DNA from: Lachnospiraceae bacterium
GTDB lineage: Bacteria; Bacillota; Clostridia; Lachnospirales; Lachnospiraceae
Direction of reading: 5' to 3'
Assembly (NCBI GenBank): GCA_910575555.1
Contig: CAJTFX010000001.1
Span: 124,001 to 188,000, forward strand
Length of the DNA: 64,000 nt
The translations under genes were made by a program, and so were the position numbers. The notes under the pieces were generated by a model. It saw nothing but the letters and a program-made list of their open reading frames with translations. It did not search any database and had not been told where the DNA came from. Shown here piece after piece: positions 1 to 7,575 of this stretch. Position 1 is the first letter of the stretch; every line of letters starts with the position of its first letter.

Positions 1-1227
1 CGGCCAGTCCTGCCCTGTTAATTCTTTCACGCTTTCATCTGCCCCAAGCCATTTTTCCTTCAAAGATGCAATGGTCCCATCCTCTTTAAATTTTTTGATT
101 GCTGCATTAAACTGTTCCCGCAAAGGGCTTCCCTTGGGAAACGCATATCCGTATTCATCTAAGACAACAGGCTCCTCAAAGATTTTCAAGCCTTCATTCT
201 TCGCCACTGCAAGCTGTGCCAGCGGCTCATCCAGCGTCCCTGCATCCACACGGCCTGCCTTGAGGGCCGCAACGATATCAGGAACCGAATTGTAATAAGA
301 AAAATTCTCCGCACCTGCAATCACATCCTGCAAAAGCTTATCATAAACTCCTCCGCTTAATGCGGCAAATCTCGCCCCGGCAAAATCAGAAAGCTCCTTA
401 TAAGTTTCTCTGTTCTGCCCTTCCTGTCCTGACCGTACCATAACGGCAGTCTCTGAAGGATACACACAATCTGAAAATTCAATATGCTTCCGTCTTTCTT
501 CGGTGGCGTTTAAGTTCGCCATAATACAGTCAATGTCACCAGCCTCGGCTGCTGCAATAATCCCATCATAGTCATAAATTTTAATTTCTACTTCCGCATT
601 TAACCATGCGCCAAAACGGTAGATCAGCTCCACATCATATCCCGTAAGCTCCGTCCCCTCATAGTAACTAAAAGGCTGAACCGTCCCTGTAGTTCCAACT
701 TTAATCTTACAATCCGGCGCCTGGGGCACAGGTATTTCCGGCATGGTTTTCTCCGCCTTGCTTACCCAGCGATCGTACATATCATCCAAAGTCCCCTCTG
801 CCTTTGCATCTGCAAGAAACAGGTTCACCTTATCCTTTAAATTACTAATCCGGCTCTTGGGTGAAATCCCCACAGCCACATCCATGCTCTCTCCCAAATT
901 TTCCTCTAAAAGCTCCACATCCTCAAGTCCGCTGGCAATGGCAAATTCCATCATCACACGGTCATAAACAAAGCCGTCCAGCTTTCCCTGAGAAATAGCA
1001 AGATACCCCGATGTGTTGCCGGAAAATGTTTTGTGCTCCGCTTTCGGAAGATATTTCTCCGCCATATACATGCCTGCCCCACCTTCTGGAACACCAATCG
1101 TACAGGCAGGTTCGTTAAGCTGCTCTATAGAAGTGATTTTTTCATTCTCCTGCTTTTTGCACCCTCCCAAACAAACTATCACAAAGAGGATAACTGTCAA
1201 AAACAATGTTCTTTTTTGCAATGCCAT
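1..1227 (-). CDS. Tandem SBP_bac_3-type solute-binding lipoprotein (3' end off window)
   Basis: Open from the ATG at 1227 to the window edge, 409 codons with no stop, so the C-terminus is missing. A GAGGG ribosome site lies just upstream. The N-terminus is a lipoprotein signal (hydrophobic run ending LGGC at about residue 22). Two periplasmic-binding-protein type II domains follow in tandem: about residues 30-165, and a second beginning near residue 168 with the typical KVGTTGTVQPFSYYEG strand. The family binds polar amino acids or related solutes outside the membrane. The chain is still open after the second domain, so the full protein may carry a third binding domain, an ABC permease domain, or a signalling output. 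Ligand unknown. The domain calls are firm; the architecture beyond the edge is inference. Confidence 0.8.
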   Translation of the reverse strand, partial: MALQKRTLFLTVILFVIVCLGGCKKQENEKITSIEQLNEPACTIGVPEGGAGMYMAEKYLPKAEHKTFSGNTSGYLAISQGKLDGFVYDRVMMEFAIASGLEDVELLEENLGESMDVAVGISPKSRISNLKDKVNLFLADAKAEGTLDDMYDRWVSKAEKTMPEIPVPQAPDCKIKVGTTGTVQPFSYYEGTELTGYDVELIYRFGAWLNAEVEIKIYDYDGIIAAAEAGDIDCIMANLNATEERRKHIEFSDCVYPSETAVMVRSGQEGQNRETYKELSDFAGARFAALSGGVYDKLLQDVIAGAENFSYYNSVPDIVAALKAGRVDAGTLDEPLAQLAVAKNEGLKIFEEPVVLDEYGYAFPKGSPLREQFNAAIKKFKEDGTIASLKEKWLGADESVKELTGQDWP

Positions 1228-1737
1228 TTTTCCCTCGCTTTCCGTCTGCCATAATCTCTCTGTCCTATATAGCTTCCGCTATGTCATTTCCATAGCCAAA
1301 TTATTATAACAAATATTATTTTTGATTTAAGCTGTATGGAATGGTTCGTATTTTTTTCAGTACAATTTGCTATTTTTTTCCGTATAAATGTCCATCTGCT
1401 TCATTAAAAGGGGCAGGTCCACTTTGGAAGGGGTGTACGGACTTCGTATACTGCCCGAAACCCAATGATCTGTTAAAACAAAACAGGCTCTCCAAGTGGA
1501 TTTTCCCACTTGAAAAGCCTGTTTTACACTATTTACTGTTTTGTCACCCTGTTAAATTGTATTAATCCATAGTTCTGCATCCCGTTCCTGGTTTAAGCGT
1601 TCGTATCTGTTCATTGCCATCCTTCTTGCTTCGGCTTAATCTCAGCCGCTTCTCAAGTTCACTCAAACAGCGTTCCCACCGAGATGAAGTCAGCAGATTT
1701 CTTATGCGGCAGCCCATTAAAATTTTCTATCCTTTCT
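1228..1737. other. Intergenic region with one terminator and no recognisable gene
   Basis: About 510 bases between the solute-binding lipoprotein gene and the nucleoside phosphorylase gene. Apart from the hairpin at 1480-1525, the minus strand shows only short open stretches just downstream of the phosphorylase stop. They may be decayed coding sequence but resemble nothing I recognise. The AT-rich part at 1280-1380 may hold the promoter of the lipoprotein gene. Confidence 0.5.
1480..1525 (-). terminator. Rho-independent terminator
   Basis: Hairpin with arms AAAACAGGCT/AGCCTGTTTT and an inner CAAGTGG/CCACTTG pairing around an ATTTT loop. On the minus strand it is followed by a T-rich stretch, so it fits as terminator of the TetR-nucleoside phosphorylase operon about 210 bases upstream. 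Confidence 0.7.
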
Positions 1738-2502
1738 TTAAAAAGCGCTTCCGCATTCTAGAGCTATTGTCATATACTTATCATTCAGACTTAAACCAAA
1801 ATCTGCCAAATCTCGTATTTCCCACTTCTCGGAATCTAAGTTGTCCGCCCCATAGAAAAACTGCAGCAGGGAAATATTCCTGAATTTTGCAACCGCCAGA
1901 CATGCGGAGCATTCCATTTCAACGGCGATGCAGCCCTGCTTTTTACGTTCCTCCACGGCCTCTTTGGTTTCTCTGTAAAGGGCGTCGGTTGTCCAGATTT
2001 TCCCCACTACATATGGGATCTTCTGCTTTTTCAAATACTGCACCGCTATGTCATTGGAGGAGCTGTCCGCGCTGATTTCCTCGCTTCCCGGAATGTAATG
2101 GTAGCTTGTTCCCTCATCTCTGACGGCTGAGGAGGGAATAATTATTTTGCCATCTGCATCGGCCTGATTTAATATGCCGCAGCATCCAAACTGTACCACT
2201 TTCTTTGCTCCTAAAGCTATGACCTCCTCTAAACCGGCAACGCAGGCGGGCGCTCCCACTCTTGAAAGGAACAGTCCCATTTTTTTATCCGCATATTCTA
2301 TTTCATAGATCGGTATGTTTCCATTTGCAGAATATAAATGCGCAATCACGTTGGCTGTATGTTTCTCCACAAAGTCTTTGATGGCGATTTCTGAAAATGT
2401 TGTGATGCATACTTCCGGAAAACCGGGAAGAGGTTCTGTAACGTCACAGGGATTAATAAATGCATTTTTATTCTCGTAAAAACGATGAAATATGGTTGTC
2501 AT
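1738..2502 (-). CDS. Nucleoside phosphorylase (PNP/uridine phosphorylase family)
   Basis: 254 residues, the usual size for the PNP_UDP_1 fold, which cleaves nucleosides with phosphate to free base and ribose-1-phosphate in the cytosol. Visible family landmarks are the phosphate-loop-like segment around GLFLSRVGAPACVAGLEEVIALG, the GCCGIL strand, and the base/ribose-binding AVEMECSACLAVA segment carrying the conserved E-x-E/M-E motif. ATG at 2502 is chosen because GAGGAG lies 8 bases upstream; an in-frame GTG at 2511 is less well placed. The gene start overlaps the end of the TetR gene by 35 bases, so the two are probably translationally coupled. Specificity (uridine versus purine) cannot be told from this sequence. 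Confidence 0.85.
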   Translation of the reverse strand: MTTIFHRFYENKNAFINPCDVTEPLPGFPEVCITTFSEIAIKDFVEKHTANVIAHLYSANGNIPIYEIEYADKKMGLFLSRVGAPACVAGLEEVIALGAKKVVQFGCCGILNQADADGKIIIPSSAVRDEGTSYHYIPGSEEISADSSSNDIAVQYLKKQKIPYVVGKIWTTDALYRETKEAVEERKKQGCIAVEMECSACLAVAKFRNISLLQFFYGADNLDSEKWEIRDLADFGLSLNDKYMTIALECGSAF

Positions 2503-3088
2503 TGCAATCACTCCTCACTAAAATTTTTCTGATTTGTCTCGCGATTCTGAAAGGAATTTCTTCATTAATGGGCATCAGCTTACTGTACATTCTCACCCCC
2601 TGATAGGAAAATACAATCAAATCAAAGACAGCGTCAATATCCACCTCATGAAACTCCTGCCTGGCAATTCCATACTCCATCAGCTTTTTCCATGTATTGG
2701 CAGTGATTAAATATTGTTCATATAATGTGTTCTTTTGGCGCGCAATATCATGAATGCTGAAATACTCATAGATTGCCACGCTTAAGGAAGATTGGCTGTC
2801 AACCATTTCCTTCTCATATTTATGTAAAATATCATTCAGTATTGTTACAGCCGATTGATTCTGTTTTATTTTTAAATCAACTTCATTTTCCTGCTGCCCT
2901 GTCATATCATCTATAATTTCCTGAAAAATTTGACACGTGCTTTCATAATGGCCATACAAACCGCCGCGGCTTAATTGTGCAGCTTCACAAATATCCTTCA
3001 TTGTCACCTGTTTAAAGCCTTTTTCGGCAAATAAGGAACATGCGCATTTTTTAATATGTTTCCTTGTTTCCCGTCCTCTCTTATTCAT
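2468..3088 (-). CDS. TetR/AcrR family transcriptional regulator
   Basis: 206 residues. The N-terminal helix-turn-helix is clear (CSLFAEKGFKQVTMKDICEAA then LSRGGLYGHYES), followed by a ligand-binding helical domain of normal length. ATG at 3088 starts the protein a normal distance before the HTH; a longer open frame upstream runs through the promoter and operators and is not translated. Two CGACAYATGTGTCG-type palindromes overlap the promoter, so autoregulation is likely. The gene overlaps the nucleoside phosphorylase gene, which is therefore probably under its control. The inducer is unknown. Confidence 0.9.
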   Translation of the reverse strand: MNKRGRETRKHIKKCACSLFAEKGFKQVTMKDICEAAQLSRGGLYGHYESTCQIFQEIIDDMTGQQENEVDLKIKQNQSAVTILNDILHKYEKEMVDSQSSLSVAIYEYFSIHDIARQKNTLYEQYLITANTWKKLMEYGIARQEFHEVDIDAVFDLIVFSYQGVRMYSKLMPINEEIPFRIARQIRKILVRSDCNDNHISSFLRE

Positions 3089-3103
3089 GTGCAACCCAAC
3101 TTT

Positions 3104-3153
3104 CCGACATATGTGTCTGAAAGTATTATACGACACATGTGTCGGAACGTCAA
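3104..3153 (-). promoter_or_regulatory. TetR promoter with two operators
   Basis: Minus-strand promoter TTGACG (3148-3153), 17-base spacer, TATAAT (3125-3130). The spacer contains a perfect 14-base palindrome CGACACATGTGTCG (3131-3144). A second near-perfect copy, CCGACATATGTGTCTG (3104-3119), lies just downstream of the -10. This is classic repressor-site geometry for the TetR protein starting at 3088. Confidence 0.85.
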
Positions 3154-3246
3154 TATCAAAGTTAAACCCAACTGCTGTATACCTTATCATTTTACCTGTC
3201 TGCTGCTCCACTTTCCATACATTGAATATTACAGAAGCAATGTGTA

Positions 3247-3350
3247 CAAGGGGCTGTCGCACTAAGCAAAACATATGCAAGATATAGTATAGAAGAATGT
3301 TTCAAACTAACTATATCTTGTATCATTTTTCTTATTGCGACAGCCCCTTG
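3247..3350. repeat. MITE-like palindromic element, 104 bp
   Basis: Terminal inverted repeats CAAGGGGCTGTCGCA and TGCGACAGCCCCTTG bound 104 bases with no gene. An inner inverted repeat (CAAGATATAGT/ACTATATCTTG) makes almost the whole element fold into one hairpin. The GGGGCTGTC-type ends resemble those of the element at 10497-10592 and suggest mobilisation by a transposase in trans. It could also act as a terminator. No target duplication was identified with confidence. Confidence 0.65.
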
Positions 3351-3437
3351 CTATTTCTGATATATTATTTTTCTGATGGCATTCACCTGTTCCAGTGCTT
3401 CATCTGACAGCGCCTCGCCGTAATTTCTCCTCCATCA
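3351..3437 (-). pseudogene. Possible remnant of a second RiPP precursor leader
   Basis: Directly after, and in frame with, the radical SAM stop codon, the minus strand reads through about 28 codons containing YGEALSDEALEQVNAIRK and ends in TAG exactly where the MITE-like element begins. The SDEALEQVNA stretch resembles the C-terminal end of Nif11/double-glycine leaders (compare LSDDELDNVAGG in the precursor at 4888-5211). There is no start codon or ribosome site, so it is not expressed as an independent peptide. This is a resemblance call only. Confidence 0.3.
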
Positions 3438-4832
3438 TTCGCCCTCCATAGGCGCCACATTTTTCCACCCCCGCAGCGTTTCCTTGATTTTCCTGTGCCA
3501 ACCTTTTTGGAAAAACAGACATTTTGCAGGATCAATGCCAAATTTATCACCCGTAATCGCCAGTGCCAGTGCGCGGCAGCCACCCCCGCAGTGTTTGAAA
3601 TAAGGACACACCGCGCAGGTTTCATTGTTCTCTAACAATTGCCCCAGTGTAGCGCAGACCTCGCTCAGATATCTCCCTTCTTGCAGAATTGGCTGCAATC
3701 CCTCTTTTTTAACATTGCCCAGGAAATTGTTCTTCGCACTAAAATACCCTGACATCTGCATACAAGGGTAGACATTTCCGTCTGCTGCAACCGCAACCAT
3801 TCCCCGGTTCCCACGACATACGGGCATACTGTCCCGATACTCTCCGGCAACGTATTCAACGGGGCGCAGGCGGTAAGATTCTGTTCGTGGAAACACCGTG
3901 AGAAACTGCCAGATATCTATTGTCATCTTGTGTTTCTTTTTAACATATCTGTCGGCAAATTCCAACATACTTTCGTAATATTCCTCAACCTCTAAGCAGG
4001 AACCATATGCATTTTCCTTCCAGCGCGGCGATTCTGAAGTACGGATCATGCGCATTTCGTCCACGCCCATTTCATCTAACATTTCCGCTGTAGGCAACAT
4101 GGATTCGATATTGAGCCGATGAACGTTCGTCTGCACTTTTACACGAAACCCCTTTTCCACGCACAGGCGAATTGCCCGAAGCGCGTCCGTCTCCGCCCCC
4201 TTGCGGTTTCTGAGCCAGTCGTGATGCCCGATTCCATCAAAGGATATTTTAATCAGCGGATTACAGCCGATTTTCCTAAATTGCTCCAATGCTGTCTGGT
4301 CAAGAAAAGAACCGTTCGTGTTCAGATCCTCAAGGTACATTCCGTGTGCGTAAATACTCTCCACAATCTCAAAAAAATTCTTATGGAGCATAGGCTCGCC
4401 GCCTGTAATCGTAAAAGCATTGATTCCACACTTTTGCGCCTGCGCAATCAGCCTATTTGCTTCCTCAAGCGTCCACTCACTCATTATGGGAGCGTTATCG
4501 GCAGCGTTGAAGCAGTGCAGGCAGTTATAATTGCATTTCCCTGTTATCATCCAGCTCATTGCAGGAAAATAGCGGTTGTCACAGTCGAGGTGTTTTTGCC
4601 ATTCAGACAGGTTACTCTCATCCTTTGCAGGAGCAATAAATCCCATATCCAAAAATTTTTCCGCAAGCGGCAGTTCTCCCTCAAGCTCCGTTTTACCGTC
4701 GCACTTCAAGAGGAATTCAAACTCTTCCTTTTTCAATCCTTTCGCGTAACGGACGCCCTTTCTGTAATACGCATACGGCACCAGCCGCCATGAGCGCAGG
4801 GCGATGTCTGGATTTAATATGTACCGGCTCAT
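3435..4832 (-). CDS. Radical SAM/SPASM peptide-modifying enzyme
   Basis: 465 residues. The radical SAM cluster motif CxxxCxxC is at C100, C104 and C107 (GKCNYNCLHC), followed by the GGEPML SAM-binding motif. A C-terminal SPASM domain supplies further cysteines (PVCRGNRG, YPCMQM, CAVCPYFKHCGGGCRA, AKCLFF) for auxiliary iron-sulfur clusters. An N-terminal region of about 90 residues may serve as the leader-recognition domain. Enzymes of this type install thioether, C-C or related crosslinks in ribosomal peptides. The gene follows the Nif11-like precursor gene by 55 bases in the same direction and starts at ATG 4832 behind AAGGAG, so the 107-residue peptide is its probable substrate. The crosslink type cannot be deduced. 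Confidence 0.9.
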   Translation of the reverse strand: MSRYILNPDIALRSWRLVPYAYYRKGVRYAKGLKKEEFEFLLKCDGKTELEGELPLAEKFLDMGFIAPAKDESNLSEWQKHLDCDNRYFPAMSWMITGKCNYNCLHCFNAADNAPIMSEWTLEEANRLIAQAQKCGINAFTITGGEPMLHKNFFEIVESIYAHGMYLEDLNTNGSFLDQTALEQFRKIGCNPLIKISFDGIGHHDWLRNRKGAETDALRAIRLCVEKGFRVKVQTNVHRLNIESMLPTAEMLDEMGVDEMRMIRTSESPRWKENAYGSCLEVEEYYESMLEFADRYVKKKHKMTIDIWQFLTVFPRTESYRLRPVEYVAGEYRDSMPVCRGNRGMVAVAADGNVYPCMQMSGYFSAKNNFLGNVKKEGLQPILQEGRYLSEVCATLGQLLENNETCAVCPYFKHCGGGCRALALAITGDKFGIDPAKCLFFQKGWHRKIKETLRGWKNVAPMEGE

Positions 4833-4887
4833 CTCAATTCACTCCTTATCATTATTTGCGGAAACTGCCGCAAAATACGGATATTAC

Positions 4888-5211
4888 CTAGAAATTCCCC
4901 CACTGGCCGCAGTGTGGGCAAATCAAATCTGGAGGATAACGCTTTACTTTGACGGCGTCAAGGTCACCTCCGCAGAATTTACAACGATTGCATCCGCCTC
5001 CTGCTACATTGTCAAGCTCATCATCCGATAACTCGCCCATCTTGTGAAACTTTTCAAAATAAAACTCTGCCTCCTTCTCATTCACTGGATAACCATTTTC
5101 CTTTGCGAGAGCCATAAGCTCTTCGACAGAGTTTGCCTGTTTTGCCTTTACAATAAATTCTTCGTCAAATTCTGTCTGTGTTGCCTTTGCAATAAGGTCT
5201 TTTTTTTCCAT
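4888..5211 (-). CDS. Nif11-like leader peptide with Cys-rich tail (RiPP precursor)
   Basis: 107 residues, strong AGGAGG upstream of ATG 5211. Residues 1-72 form an acidic helical leader of Nif11 type ending LSDDELDNVAGG, the double-glycine cleavage signal used by C39 exporters. The tail after GG has five cysteines (C74, C77, C80, C98, C101), including two CxxC pairs about 17 residues apart, and ends CPHCGQWGNF. The spacing looks like a zinc ribbon, so the core either binds metal or is the crosslinking target of the neighbouring radical SAM enzyme. Genes on either side (radical SAM enzyme, C39-ABC exporter) support a secreted modified peptide. The product is not one I recognise. Confidence 0.85.
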   Translation of the reverse strand: MEKKDLIAKATQTEFDEEFIVKAKQANSVEELMALAKENGYPVNEKEAEFYFEKFHKMGELSDDELDNVAGGGCNRCKFCGGDLDAVKVKRYPPDLICPHCGQWGNF

Positions 5212-5354
5212 AGCGCTTTCCTCCTAATATTAAGTTACCTTTACATTTTGTTACAGATTACAGTATAAAAACTGATAATCATAGACGTGATTCGCGCCTT
5301 TGTTCTTTTATACGAATCAAAACCGCCGAGAGCCAATAAATTTCCAAAAAATTT

Positions 5355-7556
5355 TCATGCCCTCAATTCTGCGGTATCGTCAACCCTTTGTCTGTCCACT
5401 AGTTCTGCGAAAAAACCTCCCCTTTGTATCAACTTTTCATATGTCCCGTCTTCGATAATCTTTCCTTTATCAAGCACCAGAATCCTGTCGCACTGTTTGA
5501 TGGTAGAGAGCCTGTGCGCGATAACAATCCTCGTGCATTTCAGACTGTCCAGCGATTCCGAAACCGTTTTCTGCGTGAGATTATCAAGAGCTGAAGTCGC
5601 CTCGTCAAACATCAGTACTTTCGGTTTCGGCGCAATGGCACGGGCAATCATCAGCCGCTGCCGCTGCCCGCCCGAAATTCCGCCGCTGCCCTCGGAAATC
5701 ATTGTGTGCATCCCCATCGGCATACGGCGAATATCCTCTGCAATGCCTGACAATTCGGCGGCATGCCAGGCATCATCCATAGTAAGCCACGGTGCAGATA
5801 TGATAATATTCGAGAAAATATCTCCCGTAAACAACTTGCCATTTTGCATTACCACGCCGATATTTCTCCTGAAAGACTTTAAGTCCACCGCCGCAATATC
5901 CTTACCATCAACGTAAACAGCGCCCTTCTGCGGCGACTCAAAGCCCAGCATAAGCCGCAAAAGCGTGGATTTCCCGCACCCGGTTGCCCCCACGATTGCC
6001 ACATACTGCCCCGGGCGGATTTTCAGCGACAGATCGTCAATCACAAGGGGCATATTTTCGTTGTAACGAAAGGAAACGTTATTCAGTTCAATGCTGCCCG
6101 AAAGCCGCGTAATCATCTGCTTTCCCTCGGAAATTTCGGGAACTGCCTTCAAAATCGGCTCTACCATATCCATAATTGGCTTAATCTGCGCTACAGTCAA
6201 CGCAATTCCCGCAAGCGAGAGAAACGCCCCAGAAACCATTCCGTAAGCGGTATTGAATGCATAGTAGTCCGCTACGGACACTCCTGACGATACTGCAATC
6301 CAATACATCATAATCGTTCCTGCAAGCGAGATGGCGCTTGAAATAACATTGTTTATCTTCAGGAACATCGGAGGGTTGTAGGTAAGCCGCGCTTCTTCGG
6401 CATAAAGATTTCCCCACCGTGCGAACGCACGCATTTCCGCTCCCGAAAGCTTAATCTTCTGCACGCCCGATATCAGTGCATAGGACATTCCGCTCTCTTT
6501 TGAGGACAGCTCCATCTTTTTTTTGCTGACCTTCATCTGTACCAATGCCGATATCACTGTAAACGCCACGGTAGCAAGCATTATGAAAAGCGACGGTATC
6601 ACCAACGCGGGCGCGTACACAAAGATCTGCGATATGTATACAAGTGAAAATACAGACGTAAGCCCTGTCGTCAGCACTGCAGACGCCAGCATCTGGCACA
6701 GCGAATTGATGCACTGCGCCCGCGCGGATAATTCTCCCGAACTATAATTCTTGAAAAACCCTGCGGGCAGCGACATTAAGCGGGACATGATTGCAGCCTG
6801 AACCGAAATACCCATTTTGGTATTTATCCGCGCTATAATCAGCGACTTCACACCGTTTATCAGCAGGGAGCTGAGCGTCACGCAAATCATAAACACCGTA
6901 ATCGCAAGCAAAACCTGTGTGCTGCCGTCCTCAATAACACGTGAAAACAGCAGGTTATTAAGCTTCGGCGATAACATTCCAATCAACGCCACCGCCAGCG
7001 CTGACGCGCCTGTCATCACAAAATCAGCGGGGGAAAGCGTTCCCAGAATATACCGCATCAAATCCGAAATTCCAAGTGCTTTCAGCGGCAGCGGCTTGTA
7101 AAAAGCTATCGCTTCTTCCTCGAAAAGCTCCTGGTTTTTGCCGTTTATTTTCACCTGTTTTCCTGTTTCCATATCCCTGTAACGATAACCTGAAAATCCT
7201 GCGGGGATAAGCGCAACAACCATCCCATCGCTTTTACGGATTCCCAGCATTGCTCCGATTGCGTCTTTGTACCAGCCTTTCGAGAGCATTACCCTGCGGC
7301 GCATGATTCCATGAGGGCGAAGCAAGTATTCAAGCTGTTCATTTCTGTCCGTGATATTGTCGGGAATTTCTTTCGCATTTATATGATAAAATCTTAATAT
7401 CTCATCAAAGGCGTTTTTCGTCTGCTGCCGCTCGTCATTGAGTGCGGCTGAAACATGACTGCCCATCACTGCGCCGGCAATGTTGATAAAGGCATCTGTA
7501 AAAACGTCCTGATCGTTTTGTTTACGCTGCTTTATCTGTTCGTCAAACCATCCCAT
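5355..7556 (-). CDS. NHLM-type ABC exporter, ATP-binding/permease subunit 2 (no peptidase domain)
   Basis: 733 residues. An N-terminal region of about 150 residues lacks a C39 peptidase and is followed by a six-helix ABC transmembrane domain and an ATPase with Walker A GATGCGKST, signature GISGGQRQR, Walker B VLMFDEAT and the H-loop AHRLST. This is the arrangement of the second exporter subunit in NHLM (Nif11/nitrile-hydratase leader microcin) loci, which pairs with the peptidase-containing subunit just upstream (19 bases apart). The ATG at 7556 sits unusually close to its AGGAG (one base), with GGGGGTGG further upstream, so the start may be a few codons off or depend on coupling. Confidence 0.88.
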   Translation of the reverse strand: MGWFDEQIKQRKQNDQDVFTDAFINIAGAVMGSHVSAALNDERQQTKNAFDEILRFYHINAKEIPDNITDRNEQLEYLLRPHGIMRRRVMLSKGWYKDAIGAMLGIRKSDGMVVALIPAGFSGYRYRDMETGKQVKINGKNQELFEEEAIAFYKPLPLKALGISDLMRYILGTLSPADFVMTGASALAVALIGMLSPKLNNLLFSRVIEDGSTQVLLAITVFMICVTLSSLLINGVKSLIIARINTKMGISVQAAIMSRLMSLPAGFFKNYSSGELSARAQCINSLCQMLASAVLTTGLTSVFSLVYISQIFVYAPALVIPSLFIMLATVAFTVISALVQMKVSKKKMELSSKESGMSYALISGVQKIKLSGAEMRAFARWGNLYAEEARLTYNPPMFLKINNVISSAISLAGTIMMYWIAVSSGVSVADYYAFNTAYGMVSGAFLSLAGIALTVAQIKPIMDMVEPILKAVPEISEGKQMITRLSGSIELNNVSFRYNENMPLVIDDLSLKIRPGQYVAIVGATGCGKSTLLRLMLGFESPQKGAVYVDGKDIAAVDLKSFRRNIGVVMQNGKLFTGDIFSNIIISAPWLTMDDAWHAAELSGIAEDIRRMPMGMHTMISEGSGGISGGQRQRLMIARAIAPKPKVLMFDEATSALDNLTQKTVSESLDSLKCTRIVIAHRLSTIKQCDRILVLDKGKIIEDGTYEKLIQRGGFFAELVDRQRVDDTAELRA

Positions 7557-7575
7557 TCTCCTATTTCCACCCCCT

